Shown here: positions 1 to 7,175 of the stretch, one piece after another | Numbering within the stretch: position 1 is the stretch's first letter | Layout of the letters: every line of letters begins with the position of its first letter | From: Stenotrophomonas maltophilia | GTDB taxonomy: Bacteria > Pseudomonadota > Gammaproteobacteria > Xanthomonadales > Xanthomonadaceae | Reading direction: 5' to 3' | Assembly: GCA_002386405.1 (NCBI GenBank) | Contig: DGIP01000316.1 | Location: 6,115 to 18,870 of the forward strand | Length of the DNA: 12,756 nt | Made by a program: the position numbers and the translations under genes | The notes under the pieces: model-generated | Seen by the model: the letters and a program-made list of their open reading frames with translations, nothing else | What the model was told of the DNA's origin: nothing | Databases searched by the model: none

Positions 1-1
1 G

Positions 2-26
2 GTAGGTGCCCACCGTTGGTGGGCAC
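2..26 (+). repeat. SMAG-type REP element (GTAG-headed palindrome)
   Basis: A GTAG tetranucleotide (2-5) is followed directly by a perfect 9-bp stem, GTGCCCACC (6-14) and GGTGGGCAC (18-26), around the loop GTT. This layout matches the short SMAG repeats known in Stenotrophomonas maltophilia, which are thought to be mobilised in trans by REP-associated tyrosine transposases (RAYTs). It lies 15 nt beyond the msrB stop codon, so in msrB mRNA it would form a 3' hairpin that could stabilise or end the transcript. A partner repeat in opposite orientation could lie just outside the window and cannot be seen. The structure is directly visible; the family assignment rests on the GTAG head and the length. 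Confidence 0.75.
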
Positions 27-41
27 GCGTTTGGCGAGGAC

Positions 42-509
42 TCAACCCGCAGGCTGGGCCTCGGCCCCGCCGCGTTGCAGGGGATCCGGATACGGCTGGC
101 CATTCGGGGTAAACGACAGCGAGACCGAATTCAGGCAGTGCCGCTCGTAGGTCGGCGGCGGGCCATCCGGGAACACATGACCGAGATGGCTGTCACAGCG
201 GGCGCAAACGATTTCAGTTCGCACCATGCCATGACTGACGTCACGGATTTCGCGCACATGGGCCGGGTCGAACGGGGCGAAGAAGCTCGGCCAGCCGGTG
301 CCGGAGTCGAACTTGGTGCTGGAACGGAACAGCGGCAGGCCGCACAGGCGGCAGCCGTAGACGCCGTCCTGCTTGTTGTCCAGGAACACGCCGCAGAACG
401 GGGCTTCGGTGCCGTGCTGGAGCAGGACGCGGCGCTCGTCCTGGCTGAGCCCGGCCACCAGGGCGTCGCGCTGGGCGTCGCTGGGCGGGGAGAGATCGAA
501 TGCGGTCAT
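42..509 (-). CDS. msrB: Peptide methionine-(R)-S-oxide reductase MsrB
   Basis: Reduces methionine-R-sulfoxide in oxidised proteins; it has no signal peptide, so is probably cytoplasmic. The 155-residue product has the MsrB fold signatures: two zinc CxxC pairs (Cys53/Cys56 and Cys102/Cys105), [10 protein letters not shown] (67-76), and the catalytic Cys125 in RHCLNSVSL. The resolving Cys often found in SGCGWPSF is Thr71 here. Cys39 (APFCGVF) probably takes that role, because its 86-residue spacing to Cys125 equals the Cys31/Cys117 pair I recall for Xanthomonas campestris MsrB. The frame stays open far upstream, but the start at 509 is chosen because GAGGA lies 6 nt before it and the homologous sequence begins there. 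The gene is transcribed away from the exported-protein gene at 639. Confidence 0.95.
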   Translation of the reverse strand: MTAFDLSPPSDAQRDALVAGLSQDERRVLLQHGTEAPFCGVFLDNKQDGVYGCRLCGLPLFRSSTKFDSGTGWPSFFAPFDPAHVREIRDVSHGMVRTEIVCARCDSHLGHVFPDGPPPTYERHCLNSVSLSFTPNGQPYPDPLQRGGAEAQPAG

Positions 510-638
510 GGGCAGTCCTCGTGGGGATGGCAGCAAAATGGGGGCGGCGGCGGCCGGGGGCAAGCGCGGAGGGCATTCATGGTGCTGACACGCATGCTGG
601 CGCAGGGTGAATGCATGTTCCGTCGTGAGTCCGCCGCC

Positions 639-1022
639 ATGAAACGCTTCTTCCGGGGTGCCGTGTCGCTGGCCGTGCTGCTGCCGCTGGTCGCTGCGGC
701 GCAGATGCCCGCGCCACGCAAACCCACCGATACCCGCCCGGTCACCCCCGTGGTACCCGCGCAGGCACCGTTGCCCGCACCGGTGAAAACCCCGGCGCAG
801 ACCACGCAGCAGCTGCGCACCCACCCGATCCAGAGCCAGGGACCGGCCCAGGTCGTACCGCCTGCACCGCCGGCCACCACCGCGCCACCGAAGGTGTATG
901 ACCGCCACGGCCGCATCGTGCCGGGCATGAAGCAGGCCGGCCCGAACCGCGTGCTGGATACGCGCACTGGCCGCTATTACGACGCGGTGCCCACCGGCGA
1001 TGGGCAACGCATCAAACCCTGA
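639..1022 (+). CDS. Proline-rich exported protein of unknown function
   Basis: I do not recognise a named family. The 127-residue product starts with a typical Sec signal peptide: basic MKRFFR, a hydrophobic core at 8-18, and a probable signal peptidase I site after Ala21 (VAAA/Q). Residues 23-85 form a low-complexity segment with 18 prolines, plus Gln, Ala and Thr, expected to be extended in the periplasm. The C-terminal 40 residues are more ordered in character, with [16 protein letters not shown] and [12 protein letters not shown], and look like the conserved part. An in-frame ATG at 615, preceded by AGGGTGA, is an alternative start adding eight residues before the signal peptide. Longer upstream extensions of this frame only read across the antisense of msrB. 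The role could be periplasmic or envelope-associated, but nothing here fixes it. Confidence 0.7.
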   Translation: MKRFFRGAVSLAVLLPLVAAAQMPAPRKPTDTRPVTPVVPAQAPLPAPVKTPAQTTQQLRTHPIQSQGPAQVVPPAPPATTAPPKVYDRHGRIVPGMKQAGPNRVLDTRTGRYYDAVPTGDGQRIKP

Positions 1023-1166
1023 TGCATGAACGTTTCACAACCAATGCCCGCAGTCATCCGTGTCAACGCCGCAGCTCACTGCAATTTCGCCTGCGATTAA
1101 CTGCATTTCGCCGACTCTGTACGTGCGCCGCAACAACGCGCATCCCCAAGCTCAGAAGGTGCAGTT

Positions 1167-1331
1167 ATGGCTAATCAGCAAAAGGGCAATCCCGGCAAGA
1201 TGCCGCAGGATCAGCAGGGCCAGCAGAACCAGAAACCCGGCCAGCAGAACCAGCAGCAATGGGATCAGCAGAACCAGAAAGGTGGCAAACAGCAGGACCA
1301 GCGCCACCAGGACCAGAAACAGCAGCGTTGA
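1167..1331 (+). CDS. 54-residue glutamine-rich hydrophilic miniprotein
   Basis: A short gene encoding 54 residues, of which 23 are glutamine and 6 glycine. It uses only eleven amino acid types and has no Leu, Ile, Val, Phe, Tyr, Cys, Ser, Thr or Glu. Repeated units built on QQN, QNQK and DQQ are visible across the length. AGAAGG (1154-1159) lies 7 nt before the ATG, and a strong intrinsic terminator follows 23 nt after the stop, so this is a complete monocistronic unit. The product should be fully disordered and very soluble. Its glycine content and hydrophilicity fit the general definition of hydrophilins (desiccation or osmotic stress proteins), but that is inference; I recognise no family. 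Convergent with lrp. Confidence 0.75.
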   Translation: MANQQKGNPGKMPQDQQGQQNQKPGQQNQQQWDQQNQKGGKQQDQRHQDQKQQR

Positions 1332-1354
1332 TGCCTCTGGTCGGCAGCTACACA

Positions 1355-1382
1355 GGCGGTGCGCGCAAGCGCGCCGCCTTTT
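1355..1382 (+). terminator. Intrinsic terminator of the Gln-rich gene
   Basis: A 10-bp stem, GGCGGTGCGC with GCGCGCCGCC (one G-T wobble), closes a GCAA tetraloop of the stable GNRA class and is followed directly by TTTT. The T-run is on the plus strand only, so it ends transcription of the gene at 1167 and keeps it from running antisense into lrp. Confidence 0.88.
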
Positions 1383-1395
1383 GCATTTGGACGCC

Positions 1396-1875
1396 TCAGT
1401 CCGGAATGGGCAGGGTAAGCGTTTCCTTGACCTCTTCCATCACGATGTAGCTCTTGGATTCGCGCACGTGCGGCAGGGTCAGCAGGGTACTGCCCAGCAG
1501 CTTGCGGTAGGACGCCATTTCGCTGATGCGCGCCTTGAGCAGGTAGTCGAAATCGCCCGATACCAGGTGGCATTCCAGCACGTTGGGCAGCTTCAGCGCC
1601 GCGCGGCGGAACTCCTCGAAGATGTCGCCGGATTTGTAGGCCAGGCTGATTTCCACGAACACCAGCAGGCTGGCCTTGAGGTACTGCGGGTCCAGGCGCG
1701 CGTAGTAGCCGGTGATGGCGCCATCGCGTTCCAGCCGCCGCACCCGCTCGGTGCAGGGGGTGGTGGACAGGCCCACGCGCTCGCCCAGTTCGGTGAAGGA
1801 AATGCGGCCCTCGTCCTGCAGGATGCGCAGGATCTTGCGGTCGATCTTGTCCAGCTCGCGCGGTCGTGCGGCCAT
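1396..1875 (-). CDS. lrp: Lrp/AsnC-family transcriptional regulator (Lrp or DadR)
   Basis: A leucine-responsive regulator; the family binds DNA as dimers or higher oligomers and senses amino acids. The 159-residue product has an N-terminal winged HTH (about 8-55, LDKIDRKIL through STTPCTERVRRLER) and a C-terminal RAM ligand-sensing domain (about 65-150, with ECHLVSGDFDYLLK and RKLLGSTLLTLP). It resembles E. coli Lrp closely along its whole length. The start at 1875 is chosen because homology begins there and GGGAAG precedes it; the open frame extends 32 residues upstream into the promoter region with no family resemblance. It is divergent from dadA-alr, as expected for the local regulator of alanine catabolism. 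The Pseudomonas counterpart is called dadR, so lrp versus dadR is a naming question. Confidence 0.92.
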   Translation of the reverse strand: MAARPRELDKIDRKILRILQDEGRISFTELGERVGLSTTPCTERVRRLERDGAITGYYARLDPQYLKASLLVFVEISLAYKSGDIFEEFRRAALKLPNVLECHLVSGDFDYLLKARISEMASYRKLLGSTLLTLPHVRESKSYIVMEEVKETLTLPIPD

Positions 1876-1923
1876 GGCGTCAGCTTCCCGGGGGTGTTGG
1901 CGCGACAATATCCTGCTTGAGGC

Positions 1924-1953
1924 GCCAAAAACAGCAAAATTGCTTGGTTTGGC
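1924..1953. promoter_or_regulatory. 30-bp dyad in the lrp-dadA intergenic region, probable Lrp operator
   Basis: Two 14-nt arms surround a central AA. The left arm is GCCAAA, three unmatched bases, then AGCAA. The right arm is TTGCT, three unmatched bases, then TTTGGC, so 11 of 14 positions pair. The core 15-mer at 1932-1946 matches the E. coli Lrp consensus at 11 positions by my count. It lies between the divergent lrp and dadA starts, where autoregulation of lrp and control of dadA would both be possible. TATACT (1959-1964) and TATGGT (1973-1978) are possible dadA -10 elements, but I see no convincing -35 for either. Confidence 0.55.
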
Positions 1954-2023
1954 CGGAATATACTTCCTCAATTATGGTCCCGGCACGCTCCAGTGCAGGG
2001 AATGATCGGGTTGGAGAGGTCTC

Positions 2024-3337
2024 ATGCGCGTTCTAGTCCTTGGCAGTGGGGTAATCGGCACGACCAGTGCCTGGTACCTGCGGCAGGCCGGGTTTGAAGT
2101 CACGGTGGTGGACCGCCAGCCCGGCCCGGCGCTGGAAACCAGCTTTGCCAACGCCGGCCAGCTGTCGTTCGGCTACACCTCGCCGTGGGCCGCCCCGGGC
2201 GTGCCGCTGAAGGCGGTGAAGTGGCTGTTCTCCGAGCACGCACCGCTGGCGATCCGCCCCGGGCTGGACCTGAACCAGTACCGCTGGCTGGCGCAGATGC
2301 TGCGCAACTGCACGCACGAACGCTACGCCATCAACAAGGCGCGCATGGTGCGCATGTCCGAGTACAGCCGCGACTGCCTCAACGAGCTGCGCGCGCAGAC
2401 CGGCATCGAGTTCGAAGGCCGCGACCTGGGCACCACCCAGCTGTTCCGCACCCAGCAGCAGCTGGATGCATCGGCGCAGGACATCGAAGTGCTGGCCCAG
2501 TACGGCGTGCCGTATGAAGTGCTGGACCGCGCCGGCATCATCGCCCACGAACCGGCGCTGGCCAGCGTGGCCGACACGCTGGTGGGCGCGCTGTGGCTGC
2601 CGCGCGACCAGACCGGCGACTGCCAGCTGTTCACCCGTCGCCTGGCCCAGATGGCGATGGATGCCGGCGTGGAGTTCCGCTTCGACCAGGACATCGCCGG
2701 GCTGGAAACCGACGGCGACCGCATCACCGGCGTGCGCATCGACGGCAAGGTGGAAACCGCCGACCGCTACGTGGTCGCGCTGGGCAGCTATTCGCCGTCG
2801 CTGGTGGCGCCGCTGGGCATGCACCTGCCGGTGTACCCGCTGAAGGGCTACTCGCTGACCCTGCCGATCACCAACGCGGCGATGGCGCCGACCTCGACCA
2901 TCCTGGACGAGAGCTACAAGGTGGCGGTGACCCGTTTCGACGACCGCATCCGCGTGGGTGGCATGGCCGAAGTGGGCGGGTTCGACCTGTCGCTGTCGCC
3001 GCGCCGCCGCGCCACCCTGGAAAAGGTGGTGGAAGACCTGTACCCGGACGGCGGCGACCTGTCGCGCGCCGAGTTCTGGACCGGGCTGCGCCCGGCCACC
3101 CCGGATGGCACGCCGGTGATCGGCGCCACCCCCTACCGCAACCTGTTCCTCAACACCGGCCACGGCACGCTGGGCTGGACCATGGCCTGCGGCTCGGGCC
3201 GCTACCTGGCCGACCTGATGAGCGCGCGCCAGCCGCAGATCAGCACCGAAGGCCTGGATATCTTCCGTTATGGCGGCCACCACGCCGCGTCCGTCCAACA
3301 CAGTGAACCGAAAGCATGCGCCCAGCCCGCGCGTTGA
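2024..3337 (+). CDS. dadA: D-amino acid dehydrogenase, small (catalytic) subunit DadA
   Basis: A FAD-dependent dehydrogenase that oxidises D-alanine (and other D-amino acids) to pyruvate and ammonia, passing electrons to the respiratory chain at the inner face of the membrane. The 437-residue product starts with the dinucleotide-binding motif [17 protein letters not shown] (GxGxxG at 7-12). It also has [19 protein letters not shown] (39-57), the typical DadA substrate-domain sequence, and a C-terminal [15 protein letters not shown] plus [16 protein letters not shown]. Family proteins are usually about 432-434 residues, so the length is normal with a short extra tail. GGAGAGG lies just upstream of the ATG. 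The last 22 nt overlap alr, so the two are co-transcribed: the racemase makes D-Ala from L-Ala and DadA consumes it. Confidence 0.96.
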   Translation: MRVLVLGSGVIGTTSAWYLRQAGFEVTVVDRQPGPALETSFANAGQLSFGYTSPWAAPGVPLKAVKWLFSEHAPLAIRPGLDLNQYRWLAQMLRNCTHERYAINKARMVRMSEYSRDCLNELRAQTGIEFEGRDLGTTQLFRTQQQLDASAQDIEVLAQYGVPYEVLDRAGIIAHEPALASVADTLVGALWLPRDQTGDCQLFTRRLAQMAMDAGVEFRFDQDIAGLETDGDRITGVRIDGKVETADRYVVALGSYSPSLVAPLGMHLPVYPLKGYSLTLPITNAAMAPTSTILDESYKVAVTRFDDRIRVGGMAEVGGFDLSLSPRRRATLEKVVEDLYPDGGDLSRAEFWTGLRPATPDGTPVIGATPYRNLFLNTGHGTLGWTMACGSGRYLADLMSARQPQISTEGLDIFRYGGHHAASVQHSEPKACAQPAR

Positions 3338-4395
3338 TCGACCTGGATGCATTGCGCTCCAACTTCCGCCTGGCCCGTGAACTGGGCGGCGGCCGCAAGA
3401 CCCTGGCCGCAGTAAAGGCCGATGCCTACGGCCACGGTGCCGTGGCCTGCGCGCGCGCGCTTGACGGCGAAGCCGACGCGTTCGGGGTGGCCTGCATTGA
3501 AGAAGCGCTGGAACTGCGCGCGGCGGGCATCACCGCGCCGATCCTGCTGCTGGAAGGCTTCTTCGACGCCGAGGAGCTGCCGCTGATCGTGCAGCACAAC
3601 CTGTGGTTCGCGGTGGCCGCGCCGTGGCAGGTGGATGCCGTGGAAGCGTTCCAGACCGACGCTACCCTGCAGATCTGGTTGAAGCTGGACAGCGGCATGC
3701 ACCGCCTGGGCCTGGCCCCGGCCGAGTTCCGCGCCGCGCATGCGCGCCTGTCCGCGCTGCCGCAGGTGGCACCGATGGTGCTGATGAGCCACATGGCCCG
3801 CGCCGACGAACTGGACAGCCCGCGCACGCGCGAACAGGCCGACCTGTTCGCCGCCACCATCGACGGCCTGGCCGGCGAAACCAGCCTGTGCAATTCACCG
3901 GCGCTGCTGGGCTGGCCCGACGTGCGCAGCGACTGGGTGCGCCCGGGCTTGATGCTGTACGGGGCCAACCCGCTGCAGAAGCACAACGCTTTTACCGAAC
4001 GCCTGCGCCCGGTGATGACCATGCAGTCGAAGATCTTCGCCATCCGCGAGATCGCCGCCGGTGAACCGGTCGGCTATGGCGCCCGCTTCGTGGCCGAACG
4101 TCCCACCCGCGTGGGCGTGGTGGCGCTGGGCTATGCCGACGGCTACCCGCAGTTCGCGCCGAACGGCACCCCGGTGCAGATCGATGGCCAGCCCGGCCAC
4201 CTGATCGGCCGGGTCTCGATGGACATGCTCACCGTGGACCTCACCGACCTGCCGCAGGCCGGGGTGGGCAGCACGGTCACGCTGTGGGGCGAGGCGCCGC
4301 GCCTGGACGTGCTGGCCCCGCTGTGCAACGTGAGCGCCTACCAGCTGCCGTGCGCGGTGAAGCGCGTGGCGCGGGTGCTCAGCGGCGCTCGGTAG
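3316..4395 (+). CDS. alr: Alanine racemase (catabolic DadX type)
   Basis: A PLP enzyme interconverting L- and D-alanine. The 359-residue product carries the PLP lysine Lys34 in VKADAYGHG, the second catalytic base Tyr254 in VGYGARF, and [16 protein letters not shown] and GRVSMDML, all typical of the family. The start lies inside dadA, giving a 22-nt overlap in another frame and likely translational coupling. This dadA-alr order indicates a catabolic role (dadX in enteric and Pseudomonas naming). If the genome has no second racemase gene it would also supply cell-wall D-Ala, which this window cannot show. The 3' end overlaps the opposite-strand lipoprotein gene by 17 nt. Confidence 0.95.
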   Translation: MRPARALIDLDALRSNFRLARELGGGRKTLAAVKADAYGHGAVACARALDGEADAFGVACIEEALELRAAGITAPILLLEGFFDAEELPLIVQHNLWFAVAAPWQVDAVEAFQTDATLQIWLKLDSGMHRLGLAPAEFRAAHARLSALPQVAPMVLMSHMARADELDSPRTREQADLFAATIDGLAGETSLCNSPALLGWPDVRSDWVRPGLMLYGANPLQKHNAFTERLRPVMTMQSKIFAIREIAAGEPVGYGARFVAERPTRVGVVALGYADGYPQFAPNGTPVQIDGQPGHLIGRVSMDMLTVDLTDLPQAGVGSTVTLWGEAPRLDVLAPLCNVSAYQLPCAVKRVARVLSGAR

Positions 4396-4942
4396 GTAGC
4401 AGCCGGCGCAGCCACTGGTCGATCATGTATTTCTCATAGCGCAGCGGATCGTTGTTGCTGCGCAGGCCGCCATTGGTCAGATAACCCATGTCGGCCAGCT
4501 TCTCTTCGCCCTGCTGCAGCACCGCGCCGCTGGCGTCGCGCAGGGTGTAGGTGAAGGTCATCCGCGGCGGGTAGATGTTGCGCATGATCCGGATATCGTT
4601 GCCGCGCGGGCCGTTCTGCGGCTCGAACTCGCCGGCCCGCTTGATGTCGGTGATCTTCACCTCCAGCGTCTGGCCCGGGGGCAGGCGCTTGACCGCGCTT
4701 TTGCGCAGGGAATCGGCCAGCTCATACACCCAGTTGCCGCTCTGGGCCTCGAAACGGTTGGAACTGTTGCGGATTTCCGTGAACTGGGCCGGGTCGGTCC
4801 AGCTGACCTGCACCGGGCTGTCGCCGGTGAGTGCGCGCGGTGCATCGGGGGAGGTGACGCTGCGCGGGCCGGCCGTCGCACAGCCGACAACAAGCAGCAT
4901 CAGGCAGCTGAGAGCACCAGCCAGCAAGGGTTTGCGGTTCAT
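4379..4942 (-). CDS. DUF3016-like lipoprotein
   Basis: Function unknown. The 187-residue product has a lipoprotein signal: MNRKP, a hydrophobic stretch 6-19, and a lipobox ending VVGC with Cys21 as the lipidated residue. A disordered linker follows. The folded part has [12 protein letters not shown] (46-57), [37 protein letters not shown] sequence (76-108), [13 protein letters not shown] (116-128), a strand-rich segment [19 protein letters not shown] (129-147), and a C-terminal [14 protein letters not shown] (165-178). I associate this pattern with DUF3016 proteins of gammaproteobacteria; the assignment is from memory. It converges on alr with a 17-nt overlap and diverges from the hybrid kinase across a region with a CRP/Clp-like site 43-59 nt before its start codon. 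Confidence 0.78.
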   Translation of the reverse strand: MNRKPLLAGALSCLMLLVVGCATAGPRSVTSPDAPRALTGDSPVQVSWTDPAQFTEIRNSSNRFEAQSGNWVYELADSLRKSAVKRLPPGQTLEVKITDIKRAGEFEPQNGPRGNDIRIMRNIYPPRMTFTYTLRDASGAVLQQGEEKLADMGYLTNGGLRSNNDPLRYEKYMIDQWLRRLLPTERR

Positions 4943-4974
4943 GGCGTTGCCTCGGTCGGGGTTGCGGGAAGAGG

Positions 4975-7161
4975 ATGTTCCGCAGTGTGATCCTGATCAC
5001 GGGCCGGAACAATTGCCAAAGGCGATACGCCGGTTCCGGAGTGGGGACGAATTCACTTACGTCAAATCAGCACCCCCTGCTTGACGCTACGAATACGCGG
5101 TCTGGAAGATGCTGTACTCCTCCGTTCCGCCAGTTGCCCCTCTTGACGCCCTTGCCCAGCCTGCCTGCCTCCACCCTGGAACGCGCCCCGTTTGCGGCCC
5201 CGGCCTCGGATCCTTCCCTGCATCGTGCGGTACTGGAAGGCCTGAGCGCGGGCTTCTGCATCATCGAGGTCATCATCGAGGATGGCGTCGGGGTGGATTA
5301 CCGCTTCCTGGAGGTCAACGACGCCTTCGAGCGCAACACCGGCCTGGCACAGGCGTCCGGAAGGCTGATGAGCGAACTGCAGCCGGCGCACGAGCAGCAG
5401 TGGTACCGCGTCTACGGCCAGATCGCGCTGACCGGCCGCTCCCAGCAGTTCGAACTGGAAGCGCGTGCGTTGGGCCGTTGGTACGCGGTGGAAGCGATGC
5501 GGGTGGGCGAGCCGCATGAGCGCCGGGTGGCGATCCTGTTCTTCGACATCACCAACCGCAAGCAGATCGAAGTGGAGCTGGCCGAAAGCGAGGCGCGCTT
5601 CAGCGCACTGGCCGATGGCCTGCCCATGCCGGTATGGGTGCTGGACGAGCGCGGCCACGCCCGCTTCGTCAACAGTGCGTTCAGCGAATTCTTCGGCGGT
5701 GACGAGCAGCGCGTTCCGGAAGACGTCTGGCGCGGGCTGGTGCACCCCGACGATGCCTCCGTATTCGATTACGAACTGCAGGCCGCGCTCAAGGCGCAAC
5801 GCTCGATGCAGGTGCTGGTGCGCGGGCTGCGTGCCGACGAACAGTGGCGCTGGCTGGAAATGAACGCCCAGCCGCGTTTCTCGCGGATGGGCCGCTTCAT
5901 CGGCCTGGCCGGCAGCAGCAGCGATGTCACCGAACGCCGCGAAATCGAGATGGCGCGCGAAGAGCTGCTGCAGTCCGAGCGCGCCGCACGCAACGCCGCT
6001 GAAAGCATGGCGCGGCTGAAGGACGAATTCCTGGCCACGCTGTCGCACGAGCTGCGCACGCCGCTGACCACCATCCTGGGCTGGAGCGAGCTGCTGCTGC
6101 AGCGCGTGGACAGCACCAGCCCGCTGTTCAAGGGCCTGGGCGTGATCGCCAACAGCGCCATGGCGCAGAAGCGGCTGATCTCGGACATGCTGGACCTTAG
6201 CAGCATGCTGCTGGGCAAGGTGCAGCTGGAAGTGGAAGTGCTGGACCTGCGTGCCCAGCTCACCGAGGCCATGCGCGCCCAGGAGCTGGTGGCCGAAGGC
6301 AAGGCGCTGGATACCCGGCTGGTCATGCCCGACGAACCGGCGCTGGTGCTGGGCGATGCCACGCGCCTGCAGCAGGTGCTGTGGAACCTGCTCAGCAACG
6401 CCATCAAATTCACCCCCGCCGCCGGTTCGGTCACGGTTACCCTGGCCACCGACGGTGACCACTGGACGGTGACCGTGGCCGATTCGGGCGACGGCATCGC
6501 GCCGGAGTTCCTGCGCCATCTGTTCAGCCGCTTCCGCCAGGCCGACGGCACCACCACGCGCCGTCACGGCGGGCTGGGCCTGGGCCTGGCGATCGTGCAG
6601 CAGCTGGTGGAACTGCACGGCGGCACGGTCACCGCCAACAGCGAAGGGCAGGGCCAAGGCGCGGAATTCACCGTGCAGCTGCCGCGCTACCAGCCGCAGG
6701 CCGATGGCCGGCCGCTGCGCGAAGTGTTCAGTGGCCCGATCCGCGAACAGCTGATCGAGCCGTACCCGCTCAAGGGCCTGCGCCTGCTGGCGGTGGAAGA
6801 CCAGCCCGAAGTGCTGGAATACCTGCGCCGGCTGCTGGAAGAGCAGGGCGCGCAGGTGACCGCCGCGGCTTCGGCCGGGGAAGCGCTGGCACTGCTGGAT
6901 GCCGGCGGGCACGAGGCGGTGGATGTGCTGCTGACCGATATCGGCATGCCGGGCATGGATGGCTATGGCCTGGTGAGCACGCTGCGCCAGGACTTCGGGC
7001 TCGATGCCAACGCCCTGCCGATCGTGGCGGTGACCGCGCTGGCCCGTGCCGACGACCGCAAGCGCGCGCTCGCGTCCGGCTTCCAGGAGCACGTGGCAAA
7101 GCCGTATTCGGTCGCCCAGCTGGTCACCGCGGTACGCACCGTCCTCGCCGGGCGGAATTGA
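4975..7161 (+). CDS. Soluble PAS-PAS hybrid histidine kinase/response regulator
   Basis: A two-component hybrid kinase with no membrane segment, so a cytoplasmic sensor of unknown signal. Numbered from the ATG at 4975: a PAS domain at about 80-200 (FLEVNDAFERNTGL to ITNRKQIEVELAESE), a second PAS/PAC at about 205-330 (ARFVNSAFSEFFG, VHPDDASVF, SSSDVTERREIE), HisKA with His358 in LSHELRTPL, HATPase_c with N-box Asn475, DSGDGI (Asp503 first) and GLGLGLAI from 534, then a receiver domain with acidic Asp609, phospho-acceptor Asp655, Thr687 and Lys709. There is no HPt or DNA-binding output domain, so a separate phosphotransfer partner is expected. The start is uncertain: 4975 is the only in-frame ATG before the first PAS, but the first ~55 codons use rare codons and cover the Clp-like site. 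TTG codons at 5134, 5143 or 5152 are alternatives. The next gene follows after 14 nt. Confidence 0.88.
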   Translation: MFRSVILITGRNNCQRRYAGSGVGTNSLTSNQHPLLDATNTRSGRCCTPPFRQLPLLTPLPSLPASTLERAPFAAPASDPSLHRAVLEGLSAGFCIIEVIIEDGVGVDYRFLEVNDAFERNTGLAQASGRLMSELQPAHEQQWYRVYGQIALTGRSQQFELEARALGRWYAVEAMRVGEPHERRVAILFFDITNRKQIEVELAESEARFSALADGLPMPVWVLDERGHARFVNSAFSEFFGGDEQRVPEDVWRGLVHPDDASVFDYELQAALKAQRSMQVLVRGLRADEQWRWLEMNAQPRFSRMGRFIGLAGSSSDVTERREIEMAREELLQSERAARNAAESMARLKDEFLATLSHELRTPLTTILGWSELLLQRVDSTSPLFKGLGVIANSAMAQKRLISDMLDLSSMLLGKVQLEVEVLDLRAQLTEAMRAQELVAEGKALDTRLVMPDEPALVLGDATRLQQVLWNLLSNAIKFTPAAGSVTVTLATDGDHWTVTVADSGDGIAPEFLRHLFSRFRQADGTTTRRHGGLGLGLAIVQQLVELHGGTVTANSEGQGQGAEFTVQLPRYQPQADGRPLREVFSGPIREQLIEPYPLKGLRLLAVEDQPEVLEYLRRLLEEQGAQVTAAASAGEALALLDAGGHEAVDVLLTDIGMPGMDGYGLVSTLRQDFGLDANALPIVAVTALARADDRKRALASGFQEHVAKPYSVAQLVTAVRTVLAGRN
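4986..5001. promoter_or_regulatory. CRP/Clp-type binding site
   Basis: TGTGATCCTGATCACG fits the CRP-family consensus TGTGA-N6-TCACA at 9 of 10 defined positions and also carries the TGTGATC/GATCAC core of strong CRP sites. Xanthomonadaceae have the CRP homologue Clp, whose activity in Xanthomonas is controlled by cyclic-di-GMP. The site is nested in a larger 34-bp dyad (4977-5010) with outer arms GTTCCG and CGGAAC; a third GTTCCGG lies at 5033-5039. It sits between the divergent lipoprotein gene and the hybrid kinase and could control either. Sequence match is seen; binding is inferred. Confidence 0.65.
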
Positions 7162-7175
7162 AACAAAGGAGCGCC

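Noticed and set aside
573..614. Inverted repeat GCATTCA/TGAATGC with a 28-nt gap upstream of the exported-protein gene
   Set aside because: Seven-base arms at this distance are close to chance in a window this size, and no promoter elements frame it.
6..638. Upstream extension of the exported-protein frame across msrB
   Set aside because: It would bury the signal peptide at residue 212 and reads over the antisense of msrB; the start is placed at 639 (or 615).
1060..1920. A 286-codon plus-strand frame over the Gln-rich gene and lrp
   Set aside because: It conflicts with the Gln-rich gene in a better-supported frame, crosses a strong terminator, and then runs antisense to lrp.
2033..3352. A 439-codon minus-strand frame opposite dadA
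   Set aside because: Antisense shadow of dadA with low-complexity composition and no recognisable motif.
7158..7175. TTG start for the DUF3247-like gene
   Set aside because: It would place the strong AAAGGAG ribosome binding site inside the frame; the ATG at 7176 fits that site.
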